From the NCBI GenBank assembly GCA_963573385.1, contig CAUYLG010052136.1, positions 47,647 through 111,646 on the forward strand: DNA of 64,000 nt. Direction: 5' to 3'. The notes beneath the pieces are model-generated. The model was not told the DNA's origin. It worked only from the letters and a program-made list of their open reading frames with translations, and did not search any database. Shown piece after piece: positions 46,727 through 58,978 of the stretch. Every line of letters begins with the position of its first letter. The first letter of the stretch is position 1. A program made the position numbers and the translations under genes. The DNA comes from Cacajao melanocephalus. Lineage: Eukaryota; Chordata; Mammalia; Primates; Pitheciidae.

Positions 46727-46730
46727 AAAG
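46646..46730. repeat. (AAAG)n purine tract from the retrocopy poly(A) tail
   Basis: There are 85 consecutive purines, mostly AAAG units, directly after the polyadenylation region of the CNN2 copy. Confidence 0.93.
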
Positions 46731-47740
46731 TTTAGTATTGTAATTCTGTGACACAGTATACAAAGTGTCTGATTTGCCCTTTCTGAAAAGCCTTTTTGGA
46801 GAAGATGGGACATGAGTTGGACACACCAAGAAGGGTAGGAAGGGCATTCCAGAGAAAGATAGCTGGAAGAGCAAAGGAGTAGGGGTATTGTATATATATG
46901 AACAAACAAGCTGAAAAGGGTGGAGGCAAGAAATAGCAAGAGCTTTGCTAGGTAAGAACTAAGTCTTATAGGGCAACATTGACAGGTACTTAGATTTTAT
47001 TTTGTAGAACAGTAATATGTGGCATTCAAAGGATTTTAAAACTGAGAATATAAATGTAAATTTATTTGATATTCTGGTTGCAATATGGAGAAAAGGTGAC
47101 TACTTAGGAAGTAATTAGAGTAGCCCAGGAAAGAGGTGATGAGGCCATGATCTAGAACGGTGGTCATACTGGAATATAACAACATAAAAATGCCAAGGAG
47201 GGGAAAATTCAAGGAAGTTGAGAATTGTTAGTGTTGAGGAGTCTATGATTACTTTTAGGTTTCTAATTGAGTGGCTGTATCGGTGATGTTGCCTAAGTAT
47301 TGGAGCAAAATAAATTTGCGTTTGTAATAAAACAATAAATTTCATTTTGAACCCAGTGAGACTGAGGTCCCTGTGTGGCATCCAAGTTGATGTGTCCAGA
47401 AGGACATGTGAGGCTAAAGTTTATGATAGAGTCAGACTAGGGTGATATATGTGGGAGTCATCAATTTACTTGAAATGATGAGAGTGGATGAGATCACTAA
47501 AAATATTGTATAAATAATGAAGACTATTGGCCCTGCTAAAAGCTTGTAAAATACACACAAACACATACTTACTGAGAAATGATCAGAGAGGAAAAAAAGA
47601 ATCAATAGAGCATTTGTATATATGCTGAAGGAGAGAACTGAATTTCAAGAAGTGAGTGGTTAACATCAAATGCTTCAGAGAGATCCAAAAAGATACAGTT
47701 TGAAAAATCATAGTTGGATTTGATCATAGGGGCATGTGTG

Positions 47741-48185
47741 GTAATCTTTGCAGAACCATGTGCTGCACATCAATTTGTGCGGTGGAACAACAGATGACTG
47801 ACAGTGACTCCCAATCAAGAGCTCTTTCCACCATACTACATTGTCAAAACTTTATCTTCAACTCTCTTCCTTCTCTACTATCTCCCAACTCCCTGAAGTC
47901 CATTTGCAGATGATGATTATGTCTTTTTGTTTAAATACAGTAGAGAATAATTGAATGTAATTTCAGAGCTTTATGTTCAGTCCTTTTTTGGATCTAAATT
48001 TATAGGTTCTACAGTATCCGTTACTTGAAAAAAAAAGTAAAAAGTACTAGAGTCAAGAAGGGCCTTCTAAAAACTGATGTGTGCTTTTAAATTTATCTAA
48101 TTTTTAGAAAAAATTTAATATACTTTCTGCCTGTATGTTTTACAAGATGCTCAACTATCAAGATTATCGGAAATATTAAAAATCA
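47741..48185. other. No recognisable feature
   Basis: No gene or named repeat. Confidence 0.45.
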
Positions 48186-49778
48186 GTTTTGAGACTTCCA
48201 AGTTACGATGACAGACTAAAAGCCTCCCTTCAGGAAATGCAGTGCAAATTACAAATAAATTTTAGCATAAAACTCTACCTTTATTAATAATAAACTGAAG
48301 AGAACTCTACAAGGAAACCTTAAAATATAAAGGCAATCTACTCAATGCTGTAACATTAGGACAAATTAATGAGAAAGCTGTGGTGAAATATAATAAAGTT
48401 CATGCAGAGTGGCTGCCCAAATATGACATCACCAGCAGAACTACTCAAGGATGTAAATAGGTTGAATGACTATTCTGTTAATTTGGGTAGTATTGGAGGA
48501 GTCATATTAAAGAGAAACATAATATCTTGCCCATCCGGAAAGCATATGGAAGAAATTTGGCAGGTGGATCTTTGGTCCAAAAGAACTAATAAGTTTATCT
48601 CAGAAACCTTATGCTACCACTTGTAACATACAATCAAGTGGCATGGGCCAAACAAGTCCATTGCGCAGGCCAAGAGTGGATAACCATTATTTTAGACATC
48701 TGCCAGTGTATAAATTTACTTAGGAAATGAATGGCATGGTCTTAAAAGCTTGTGATGATTCTTTAATGAACTAGTGAGAGCCAGGAGTGTAAGTGCATGA
48801 AAGAGCATGACCAGCACGACTAGGGGAATAGGTGAAGGCCTGGGAGTATCTCTATGAAGCTCAGTTTCCAGATAAAGACGATAAGGAGAGTAAGTCTCAA
48901 AGGGAAACTGTTCTGTTACTTTCTTTGCCCTAGCATTCTACATAGAGAAACTGTCTGGTGTTGAGGCAGAGTAAAGGTAAGAAGAGAAATGCAAAAAATT
49001 TTGCAGTTGTTGACCAAAAATCAGAAAATTTCTCCACAGGAAACCTTCGGCATGCATAGTTTCAGTATGAACCGTATTATTAATTTTTTACTTATTGCAT
49101 AGGAAAGAAATGCAAACTGAGAGATATGTTCCAAGAGCAGAGGAACAATGAAGATCTTGTGAAAAAGTGTTCTGAAATAGCACCTACATTTAAGGTTTTA
49201 TCTTCCCCAGATTTATCCCACTTCACATACTTTGTTTTTACAAAATGGATTTCCTGTTCAAAGATAAGCTATAAACAGCACAGGGAATATGTATAATAAC
49301 TACAAAAAAAGGAATGAAAGTAAAGGATAGAATAACATTATCCCCCCTCAAAGGAACAAAAACTTAAAAAACATTTTTTCTAAATGTTCCAAAAAATTTG
49401 CATATGGTACTGCAAATGTGAGCTAAAAATAAGAGGTTAAAGACAAAGAATATTGAGCTGGTACAGATTAGATTAAAAATGGAAGATAAAAATAAAACAT
49501 TACCAAAAAGAAAGTCAGTTAAGAAGCATCAAAAAGCATCCAAATTATTTTTGAAAATATGATCATTGATAAAAAGAGTATGCTTGATAAAAACAATAAA
49601 AGGAAAATGAGATTAGAGAGATAATCATTTTATAAAATAGACAAATGACATTGAGTATAAATAATAAGATAAAACAGGAAAAAATAGAGGAAGAATTTAT
49701 ATATACATGTATACTGTACATTATATATGTATGTAAATTAATTTACATACATAATTAAATGATATATACATATATGTG
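48186..49778 (+). other. Possible very old L1/HAL1 sequence
   Basis: GAGACTTCCAAGTTACGATG near 48190 resembles the start of an old L1 5' region. The A-rich, G-poor text to 49680 has the base bias of L1-class sense DNA. A short ORF (48402-48626) has no recognised domain. The call is by composition and one weak match. Confidence 0.3.
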
Positions 49779-49780
49779 TA

Positions 49781-50109
49781 TGGTCATCCTCAGTATCTGT
49801 GGGAGACTGATTCCAGGACTCTCCCCACTCCCCGCTTCCCATGGATACCAAAATCTACTAATGCTCAAATCCCTTATGTAAAATGGCATAGTAACTACAC
49901 ATAACCTATGTACATCTTCTTATATATTTTAAATTATCTCTAGATTACTTATAATACTTAATATAAATGTTGTCTAAATAGTTGTTGTACTGGTTTTTAA
50001 ATTTTCACCATTTTGTCATTGTTTTATTGTTTTTTTTTTTTCAAATATTTTTGATCCATGGTTGGTTAAATCCCCAGATGCAGAACACATGGATACAGAG
50101 GGCTGACTG
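49781..50109. mobile_element. MER2-type DNA transposon (Tigger family)
   Basis: Terminal inverted repeats are TGGTCATCCTCAGTATCTGT at the left and GATACAGAGGGCTGACTG at the right, with TA dinucleotides outside (49779-49780 and 50110-50111). The body shows TATCTCTAGATTACTTATAA. It is non-coding, about 329 bp. Confidence 0.9.
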
Positions 50110-50158
50110 TATATACATAGTGTGTATGTGTGTGTGTGTGTGCATAAATTAAATACTT

Positions 50159-50547
50159 GTATGAGTCTGTTCTCACACTGCTATAAAGACATACCTGAGA
50201 CTGAGTAATTTATTAAGAAAGACATTTAATTGGTTCATGGTTCTATGGGCTGTACAGGATTCTGCTTCTGGGGAAGCCTCAGGAAACTTACTTATGGCAA
50301 AGACAAAAGGGAAGCAGGAATGGTCTTCACATGGCTGGAGCAGGAGAGAGAGACAGAGAGAGAAAGAGAGAGAAGGGGAAGGTGCTACAAACTTTCAAAC
50401 AACCAGATTTCTTGAGAACTTTATCAACAGAACAGAAGGGTGAAGTTCACCCTCATGATTCAATCACCTCCCACCAGGTCCCTGCTCCAACAATGGAAAT
50501 TAAAATTTGACATGAGATTTGTGTGGGGACACAGAGATGAACCATAT
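50159..50547 (-). mobile_element. MST-type MaLR LTR, antisense
   Basis: It runs from TGTATGAGTCTGTTCTCACA to GATGAACCATATA. Internally the purine-rich GAGAGAGAGACAGAGAGAG run at 50345-50373 has expanded. Confidence 0.9.
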
Positions 50548-50548
50548 A

Positions 50549-50556
50549 TACATACA

Positions 50557-50587
<31 letters not shown>
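50549..50587. repeat. TG/TA dinucleotide repeat
   Basis: A compound (TG)n(TA)n run lies between the LTR and the Alu tail. Confidence 0.9.
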
Positions 50588-50823
50588 TTTAGATGGAGTC
50601 TCACTCTGTCACCCAGGCTGGAGTGCAGTGGCACAATCTTGGCTCATTGCAACCTCTGCCTCCTAAGTAACTGGGATTACAGGTGCCCACCACCATGCCC
50701 AGCTAACTTTTGTATTTTTAATAGAGATGGGGTTTTACCATGTTGACCAGGCTGGTTTCGAACTCCTGACCTCAAATGATCTGCCAGCCTTGGCCTCCCA
50801 AAGTGCTGGGATTACAGGTGTGA
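50588..50823 (-). mobile_element. Alu with internal deletion, antisense
   Basis: Both ends are present (GATGGAGTCTCACTCTGTCA to GGGATTACAGGTGTGA), but about 30 nt are missing after CTCTGCCTCC, where the normal GGGTTCAAG-type segment should lie. Confidence 0.93.
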
Positions 50824-51172
50824 CTCTGACTCCACCCAAATCTCATCTTGAACTGTAATTCCCATGATTCTCATGTGTTGTGGGAGGGACCCGGTGGAAG
50901 ATGATCCAATTATGGGATCAGTTTCCCCCATACTGTTCTCATGCTGGTGAATAAATCTCATGAGATCGGATGGTTTTATAAGGGGTTTCCCCTTTCACTT
51001 GGCTCTCATTCTCTCTTGCCTGCTGCCATGTAAGATGTGCCTTTCACCTTCCACCATGATTGTGAGGCCTCCCCACACGCATGGAACTGTGAGTCCATTA
51101 AACCTCTTTTTCTTTATAAATTACCCAGTCTTGGGTATGTCTTTATCAGCAGTGTAAAAATGGACTAATACA
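50824..51172 (+). mobile_element. MST/THE1 MaLR LTR, sense, missing its first bases
   Basis: The LTR is recognisable from CTCTGACTCCACCCAAATCT to ATGGACTAATACA. The leading TGATATGG block is absent where the Alu abuts. It is opposite in orientation to the MST LTR at 50159-50547. Confidence 0.9.
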
Positions 51173-51636
51173 TTTACTATGAGCATATCCTAGTGAAATA
51201 ACTTGAACTTGAAAGAAATAATGAAACAGGGAGAGGAAGAAGGGGAGAGAAGGGAGGAGAGAGGGACAAAGTGAGCTGGAGAAGGTAAGAGGAAAGGAAA
51301 GAAGGACAGATCCTATGGGAGATACATGATGTCTTGCCCATCTAGAAGACACAGATTACCTGCAAAGCAGAAACAAGAGTTACCTACAAAGCAAAAATAT
51401 GGAATTGGCCCAAGGATTCTCTGAAGCTCTATTTATTATGAGAACATTTCATTATGAGAACATAGTAGCAGTCCGAAAGGGTCTGAGAGAAAGAAACTAA
51501 GGCTTAAGAATTTTATATGCATTCATGAATTTTATGTCCTGGTAATCTCGATGGAAAAGATAGTTTATGGTTAAAAAAAAAAAAAAAAGGTAAATAGTGT
51601 CTGCACTGTGAAACTGAAACAACAAACATTTAAAAC
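51173..51636. other. GA-rich run and unresolved sequence
   Basis: A GA-rich stretch lies at 51222-51310. The following text (CAGAAACAAGAGTTACCTAC near 51369) is faintly HAL1/L1-like. No gene is seen. Confidence 0.35.
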
Positions 51637-51645
51637 GCACATCTA

Positions 51646-52275
<630 letters not shown>

Positions 52276-52878
52276 ATCTGTATTAATTTTCTATTGCTAC
52301 ATAACAAGTGACCATAAACTTGGCAACTTAAATGACACGTTTATGATCTCATACTTTCTATTGGTCAGGAGTCTGAATATGGCTTAGCTGAATTTTCTGT
52401 TTAGGGTCTCAAAGACTGCACTCAAGATGTTGGCCAGGCTGCATTCTCATCTGAAAGCTTGCCTGGAAAAAGAATACCTCCAAATATACTCATTATTGAC
52501 AGAGTTCATCTCCTTGCAGTTATGGAACACAGGGCGTTGGCTTCTTATTAGCTTGTAGCTGGAGGCTGCCCTCAACTCCAAAAAGCTATCTTCAGTTTCT
52601 TGCAATGTTGAGCTTTCACAACATGGAGGCTTAATTCATCAAGTCTCTAGATGAATTAGGAGAGTCAAGGAGAGTCTCTAGAGTGAGCCTGCTATAAGTT
52701 CAAGTCTAAAAAATGTAATGTAATTATGAGAGTAACATCCCATCACCAAGGCCGTATTTTATTGTTTAGAAGCAAGTAACTGATTCTACATACACTCATG
52801 GAGTGGAAATTTCATGGAGGTATGAAATCAGGATACAGGAATGATAGGGGAGATATCTTAGAGGCGGTTTACCACAGT
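52276..52878 (-). mobile_element. MLT1-type MaLR LTR (MLT1C/D-like), antisense
   Basis: On the minus strand it begins TGTGGTAAACCGCCTCTAAG and ends GTAGCAATAGAAAATTAATA. Between them are AAAATACGGCCTTGGTGATG and TGGAGGCTGCCCTCAA-like (forward) landmarks. Confidence 0.75.
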
Positions 52879-53620
52879 ATTTGTATTATGATCTTAATTA
52901 TATGTAAAGAGATAATTACCTTTCCATTTTAGGTGACACATAACTGTACATAGTCATGGGATGCAGAGTGATATTTTGATACACATATACAATGTGTAAT
53001 GATCAAATCAGGATAATTAGCATATTTATCACCTTGAACATTCACCATTTCTTTGTGTTGTGAACATTCAAAATCCTATCTTCTAAGATTTTGAACACAT
53101 ATACTAAATTATTGTTAATCATATTCTCCCTACAGTGTTATAGAACACTAAAACTTATTCCTCCCATTTAGCTATGACTTTGTAGCCATTCATCAACCTC
53201 TCCCTTTCCTTCTCCCCCATTATCCTTCCCAGCCTCTAATAACCACAATTCTACTCTCTAGTTCTATGAGCTCATTTTTAAAAAATTGCCACATATGAGT
53301 GAAAACATGTGGCATTTGTCTTTCTGTGCCTGGCTTATTTCACTTAACATAATGTTCTACAGTCTCATCCATGTTGCCATGAATGACAAGATTTCATTAT
53401 TTTTTTTATGGCTGAATAGTATTCTATTAAGTATATATACCACATTTTCTTTACCATTTCATCTGTAGATGGTCATTTAGGTTGATTCCATATCTTGTAT
53501 ATTGTGAATAGTCCTGAAATAAACATGGGGGTGCAGGTATCTGTTTGATATACTAATTTCCTTTCCTTTGGATAAGTACCCAGTAGTCCAATAATGGGAT
53601 TCTTGGAAAATATAATAGTT

Positions 53621-53927
53621 CAATTTTTATTTATTTATTAGAGACAGGAAGGTCACATTCTGTCACCCAGGCTAGAGTGTAGTGGCACCATCATAACTCA
53701 CTGCAGCTTAGAACTCCTGGGCTCAAGTGACTTTCCCACCTCAGACTCCTAAGTAGCAGAGACTGCAGGCAAGTGCAAATGTGTCTGGCTAATTTTTAAA
53801 AATGTTTTTGTAGAAACAGGATCTTACTTAGCCTATGCTTGTCTTGAACTTTTGGTTTTAAGCAATTCTCCTGCCTTAGCCTCCCAAAGTGCTGGGATTA
53901 TAGGCATGAGCCACCACACCTGGCGGC
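53621..53927 (-). mobile_element. Old Alu (AluJ-like), antisense, inside the L1
   Basis: Both monomers are present but diverged (CACCCAGGCTAGAGTGTAGT to GAGCCACCACACCTGGCG). The tail is a (TTTA)n run. Confidence 0.92.
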
Positions 53928-54279
53928 TTTTTGTTTCTTGATGATAGTTATTCTAACTGGGGTGAGATAGTATCTCATTGTGGTTTTAATTTCCTGATGA
54001 TTAGTAATGTTGAGTATTTTTAAATATACTTGTCCATGATTTATATGTCTTCTTTTGAGAAATGTTTATTTAGATCTTTGCCCATTTTAAAATCAGATTT
54101 CTGTTTGTTTGCTTTTGAGTCGCTTGTGTATTCTGGATATTGGTAGTCACTTGTCAAATGAATAGTTTGCAAATATTTTCTCCTCTTCTACCAGTTGTCC
54201 CTTCCTACCATAGATTGCTTTCTTTTCTGTACAGAGCTTTTTAGTGTGATATAATCCCATATGTCTATTTTTGGTGGGG

Positions 54280-54301
54280 GTGTGTGTGTGTGTGTGTGTG
54301 T
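54280..54301. repeat. (TG)n microsatellite in the L1
   Basis: About ten TG units follow a G-run. Confidence 0.9.
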
Positions 54302-54658
54302 TTCTCAAGTCTCACCCATAAAATCTTTGCCTAGAACAATATTCTAAAGCATTTTTTCTTTGTTTTCTTCTAGTAGTTTTATAGCTTCAGGTCTTATCTT
54401 TAATTCTTTAATTCACCCTGAGTTAGTTTTGTATATGGTGAGAAATACAGGTCTAGTTTCATCCTTATGTGTATATTTGGCTTTCCCAGCATGATTTATT
54501 GAAGACATTGTCCTTTTCCCAATGTATGTTCATGACACCTTTGTCCAAAATAAGTTGGCTGTACAAACATGGATTTACCTGGGGGTTCTCCATGCTGTTG
54601 CATTAGTCAATGTATCTGCTTTTATACTAATACTATGCTGTTTTGGGTCTATAGATTT

Positions 54659-54947
54659 TTGTATGGTTTGGATGTGTGCCCTTGCAAATCTCAGGTTGAA
54701 ACATGATCCCCAGTGTTGCACAGAGAAACTCCTGTTTTTAAAACCATCAGATCTCATGAGACTTATTCACTATTACCAGGATAGCAGAGGAAGGCCTCGC
54801 CCCCGTGATTCAATCATTTTCTACCTGCTCCCTCCCACAACACATGGGAATATGAGCTACAAGATTAGATTTGGGTGGGGACGCAAAGCCAAACCATATC
54901 ACCCAGTCTTAGGTATTTATTTACAGTAATGCAAATGTACTAACACT
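54659..54947. mobile_element. Rearranged MST-type LTR inside the L1
   Basis: Three pieces are joined: a sense LTR start (54659-54720, TGTATGGTTTGGATGTGTGC), an antisense LTR first half (about 54735-54900, AAAACCATCAGATCTCATGA to AAACCATATC), and a sense LTR end (54901-54947, ACCCAGTCTTAGGTATTTAT to TAACAC). The normal LTR middle is absent. Confidence 0.85.
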
Positions 54948-57702
54948 TCTGTAGTGTATTTTAAAGTCAGGTAGTGTGATGCCTACCGTTTTGTTCTTTT
55001 TGTTCAAAATTGCTTTGACTATTCAGGTTCTTTTTCAGTTTGATATAAATTTTAGGATTTTTTTTTTCTATTTTTGTGAAGAATGCATCTATAGATTACT
55101 TTGGGTAGGGATTGCATTGAATCTACAGATTGCTTTGGGTAGTATGATCATTTTAACAATGTTGATTCTTCTAATCCATAATCATGGGAAATTTTTTTTC
55201 ACTTTTTTTGTGCTGTTATTTCATCTGTGTTTCATAGCTTTCCTTATAGAGATCATTCACATCTTTAGTTGTCTATTTCTTGGTATTTTTTAAAGCTATT
55301 ATGAAAAAGATTCCTTTTTTAAATTTCTATAGCTAATTTTTGGAGAGTTTTTAACATGAAAAGGTATTGAATTTTATGAATTTTTTTATAACTACTAAGA
55401 TGATTACATGGGTTTTGGCCTTCAACCTGTTGATGTTTTTTTAAATCATATTTATTGATTTGCATGTGTTGAAACATCCTTGCATCCATGGGATAAATTC
55501 CATTTGGTCCTGGTGTATTATCTTTTTGATATTATTGGGTTTTGTTTGCTAGTCATTTGTTGAAGATTTTTACATCTATATTCCTCAGGAATATTGGTGT
55601 GTAGTTTTCTTTTTTTTTCATTTGTGCTTGTCTGGTTTTGTTATTAGGATAATGCTGGCCTCCTAAAATGCTTTAGGAAGAATTCTCTCCTTTCGATTTT
55701 TGGGAATAATTTGAGAAAGAATTGATAGCAGTTCTTCTTTAAAAGTTCAGTAGAATTCATCAGTAAAGCATCCAGTCTTGGACTTTTGCAGGGAGAAGGG
55801 AAATTTTTTTATTACCGATTCAACCTTGTTATTCATAGTTGTTCTGGTCACAATTTCTACTTCTACCTGGTTCAATTTTGGTAGGTTATATGTATCCAGG
55901 AATTTATTTCCTCTAGGTTTTTGTATTTGTTGGTGTGGTTGTTTATAATACTCTCTAATGATCCTTTTTATTTCTCTGGTATCAAGTTGTAATCCCTCCT
56001 TTTTCATTTCTGATTTCATTAATATGGATCTTCTCTTTTTTTCTCAGTCAAGCTAATGATTCATCAATTTTCTTTATCAAAAATCCAATTTTTCATTTTG
56101 TTTATCTTTTGTGTTATGTTTTAAAGTTCCTGTTTTGTTTAGCTCTGCTCTGAACTTATTATTTCTTTTCTTCCACAAATTTTGGGGATGGCTGCTCCTT
56201 GCTTTTCTAATTCCTTGAGGTACCTTGTTTATTGAAAATCTTTCAATATTTTTGATGTAGTTGTTTATTGCTATAAGCTTTCCTCTTAGGACTGCTTTTG
56301 CTACATCCCATAGGTTTTTGGTATATTGTATTTTTATTTTCATTTCTTTCAATACATTTTTAAAATTTTCTTTTTAATTTCTTAATTGACTCAATGGTCA
56401 TTTAGGAGCATATTTTTTTTCTGTTTCTATTATTTGTGCAGTTTCCAGAGTTGCTTTTCTCATTGATTTCTAGTTTTATTCCTTTGTGATCTGAGAAGAT
56501 ACTTGATATTATTTCAGTTTCTTATATTCGTTAATTATTGTTTGGTGGCCTAACATGGTTTATCCTGTAGAATGTTCCATGTGCTGATGAGAAGAATGTG
56601 TATTTTGCACCTGTTGGATGAAGTGTTCTGTAAATGTCAACTAAATTCATTTTGTCTATAGTAGACTTTAAGTCTAATATTTCTTTTTTGATCTTCTATC
56701 TAGATGATCTGTCAAATGCTGAAAGTGGGCTGTTGAAGTCCCCAATTATTATTGTTTTGGGGTCTAGCTCTGTCTTTAGCTCAAATAATATTTGCTTTAT
56801 ATTTCTGGATGCAAGTATTTACAATGTTATAGTCTCTTGCTGAATTACTACCTTTATCATTATATAATGACCTTCTTTGTCTCTTTTTATGTTTTTTTAA
56901 CCTGAAGTCTATTTTATCTAAGTATGGCCACTGCTGGGTGCTTTTGGTTTCTATAACATGACATATTTTTTTCTATTTCTTCACTTTCAGTCTATACATG
57001 TATTTACAAGTGAAGTGAATTTCTTATAGGCAGCATATATTTGATTATTGTTTTTCAATTCACTCAGTCAATCTGTATCTTTTAATTGGAGAATTTAAGC
57101 CACTTACATTCTAGGTTGTAATTGATATATGAGGACTTACTCCTGTCACTTGGTTAACTTGTTTCTAATTATTTGGTATATTTTTTATTCCATTCTTACT
57201 CTCTAATTTTTTGTCTTTGTGATTTGGTAGTAATAATATTTGAGTTTTTACCCTTTTTCATTTGTGTATCTGCTCTACCAGTGAGTTAATACTTTTGTGT
57301 TTTCATAATAGCTATTATTCTTTCATTTTCAGGTTTAGACCTCCCTTAAGCATTTTTCAGTGGCCAGTCTAATGATGAATGTTCTCAGTTTTTACTTATC
57401 TAAGAAAGATTTTATCTCTCCAATTCTGAAGGATAGATTTGTTGGGTATAGTATTTTATAGTATAGGAGTTTTTTCTTTCAGCACTTTTCATGGCCTATT
57501 AAGGTGAGAAATCTATTAGTCCGATGGAAATCCCCTTCTATGTGTCTTAATGTTTTTCTCTTGCCATTTTTAGAATTCTCTTTGTCTTTGACTTTTGACT
57601 GTAATGTGCCTCAGACAAGACCTTTCTGGATTTAATCTATTTGAGAATTTTTAAGCTTCTTGTATCTGGATGTATATATGTATCTGGATGCTTGACACCA
57701 TC

Positions 57703-57764
57703 AAGCAAACAAATATGCAAATATTTAGAATTTAAGCAAACAAATATGCAAATGTTTAGAATTT
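57703..57764. repeat. 31-bp tandem duplication with octamer motifs
   Basis: Two adjacent copies (one mismatch) begin AAGCAAACAAATATGCAAAT. Each contains the octamer ATGCAAAT recognised by POU-domain factors. It lies within the antisense L1. Confidence 0.93.
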
Positions 57765-58035
57765 CAGACATACAGGCTTTCTCTATTGTTTTTATTTATT
57801 TTTTCTTTTTGTCTGTCTGTGTCATTTCAAAAGATCTCTCTTTGAATACAGAAATTCTTTCTGCTGCTTAATCTAGTCTATTGTTGAAGTTCTCAATTGT
57901 ATTTTTAATTTCATTTGTTGAATTATTTAGTTCCTGGATTTCTGATTGACTCTTTTTAGTGATATCTATCTTTTCATTGAATTTCTCATTCAGGTCATGA
58001 ATTGTTTTCTTGATTTCTTTGAATTATCTATTTGT

Positions 58036-58339
58036 GTTCCTGTCATGTTGGACGCCTGTTGATTCCAATAGGGATGGCACCATATCTGAGAGGCCAAAGA
58101 AGAGACCCAGAGACAGTGAATGAGACATAGGACTTATTAACTTGGACTTTATTGATGGTATGATAGTGATGGGCTTGACAGAAGAACCACTACCATTTGT
58201 AAAAATCATGTAGTTTATATAGCATTTTCACCTAGCATTCTTCACTTAGCAACACCCATTTGACCCAAAACAAAGGGCCTTAATTCCCTGTATGTCTGCA
58301 TTTTAAAGGATGAGCCAGGGGTTAAGTTGTCATTTATTA
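58036..58339. other. Possible ERV LTR piece, antisense
   Basis: GAGAGGCCAAAGAAGAGACC and the following TGAATGAGACATAGGACTTA are reminiscent of an antisense LTR. This is not firm. Confidence 0.35.
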
Positions 58340-58964
58340 TGTGAACCCAAAAGTATCTGATAAAAGTACCAATCAATTTAGAAAGTTTATTTTGCCAAGG
58401 TTAAGGATGCACTTGTGACACAACTTTCAGGAGATCCTGACATATGCCCCAGGTGGTTGGAGCACAGCTTGCTTTTATACATTTTAGAGAGACATAATGC
58501 ATCAATCAATACATGTAAAATGTACATGAGTTTTTATCTGAAAATGCAGGGCAACTCAAAGCAGGGGCTTCCAGGTCATAGGTAAATGTAAAGATTTTCT
58601 GATTGGCAATTGGTTGAAAGAGTTAAATTATTATCTAAAGACCTGGAACCAACAGAAAGGAATGTCTGGGTTAAGATAAGGAGTTGTAAAACCAAAGTTT
58701 ATCATGCAGATGAAGCCTCCTGGTAGCAGGCTTCAGAGAGAATAGATTGTAAATGTCTCTTGTCAGACTTAAGGTCTGTGTTAATGTTAATGCTGGTCAG
58801 CTTTTTCTGAATTCCAAAAGGGAGGAAGATATAATGAGGCATGTCTGACCCCCAGTTCCCATCATGACCTGAGCTAGTTTTTCAGGTTAACTTTGAAATG
58901 TCCTTGGCTGAGAGGAGGGTAGGTTCAAATGGCTGGGGGCTTAGAATTTTAGTTTTGGTTTATA
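58340..58964 (-). mobile_element. ERV LTR, antisense, complete
   Basis: On the minus strand the LTR begins TATAAACCAAAACTAAAATT and ends GGGTTCACA. It contains a TATA-like element near 58477 (minus strand ATGTATAAAAGCAAGCTG) and an AATAAA signal near 58388 (GCAAAATAAACTTTC). Length is about 625 bp. Because a polypurine tract lies just upstream of its 5' end, it is the 3' LTR of an antisense provirus. The family is not assigned. Confidence 0.75.
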
Positions 58965-58978
58965 GTCCTCTCCTTCAG
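58965..58978 (-). other. Polypurine tract next to the ERV LTR
   Basis: On the minus strand the sequence CTGAAGGAGAGGAC ends directly at the LTR start. Retroviruses use this site to prime plus-strand DNA. Confidence 0.6.

Larger units (their letters stand above)
44360..47740 (-). mobile_element. L2, antisense, split by the CNN2 retrocopy
   Basis: The L2 3' end lies left of the retrocopy (TTAAGCACTTACTATGTGTC, 44376 onward). Antisense L2 continues on the right: GGGCATTCCAGAGAAAGATA near 46843, GTGTGGCATCCAAGTTGATG near 47370, GGGAGTCATCAATTTACTTG near 47451 and TCAAATGCTTCAGAGAGATC near 47667. It is an old element with no usable frame. Parts occupied by the retrocopy are not L2. Confidence 0.7.
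52890..58035 (-). mobile_element. L1, antisense, about 4.6 kb, interrupted
   Basis: Read on the minus strand the order runs from ORF1-like text near 57990-57500, through ORF2 (endonuclease block near 56700; a REYYKQPHQQ then LDTYNLPKLNQ segment at 55750-56010; reverse transcriptase through 55000), to the C-terminal region and 3' end near 52900. Frames are broken throughout. An Alu (53621-53927) and a rearranged MST LTR (54659-54947) lie inside. It looks like an L1MA/L1PB-age element. Confidence 0.88.

Noticed and set aside
46358..46939. 193-codon minus-strand ORF
   Set aside because: It runs through an Alu, the (AAAG)n tail and L2 sequence. The Phe/Leu/Ser-rich part is the antisense purine tract.
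54522..55293. Hydrophobic ORFs of 105-135 codons on the + strand suggesting membrane proteins
   Set aside because: They are the antisense side of L1 ORF2 plus a rearranged LTR. T-rich antisense L1 gives hydrophobic translations.
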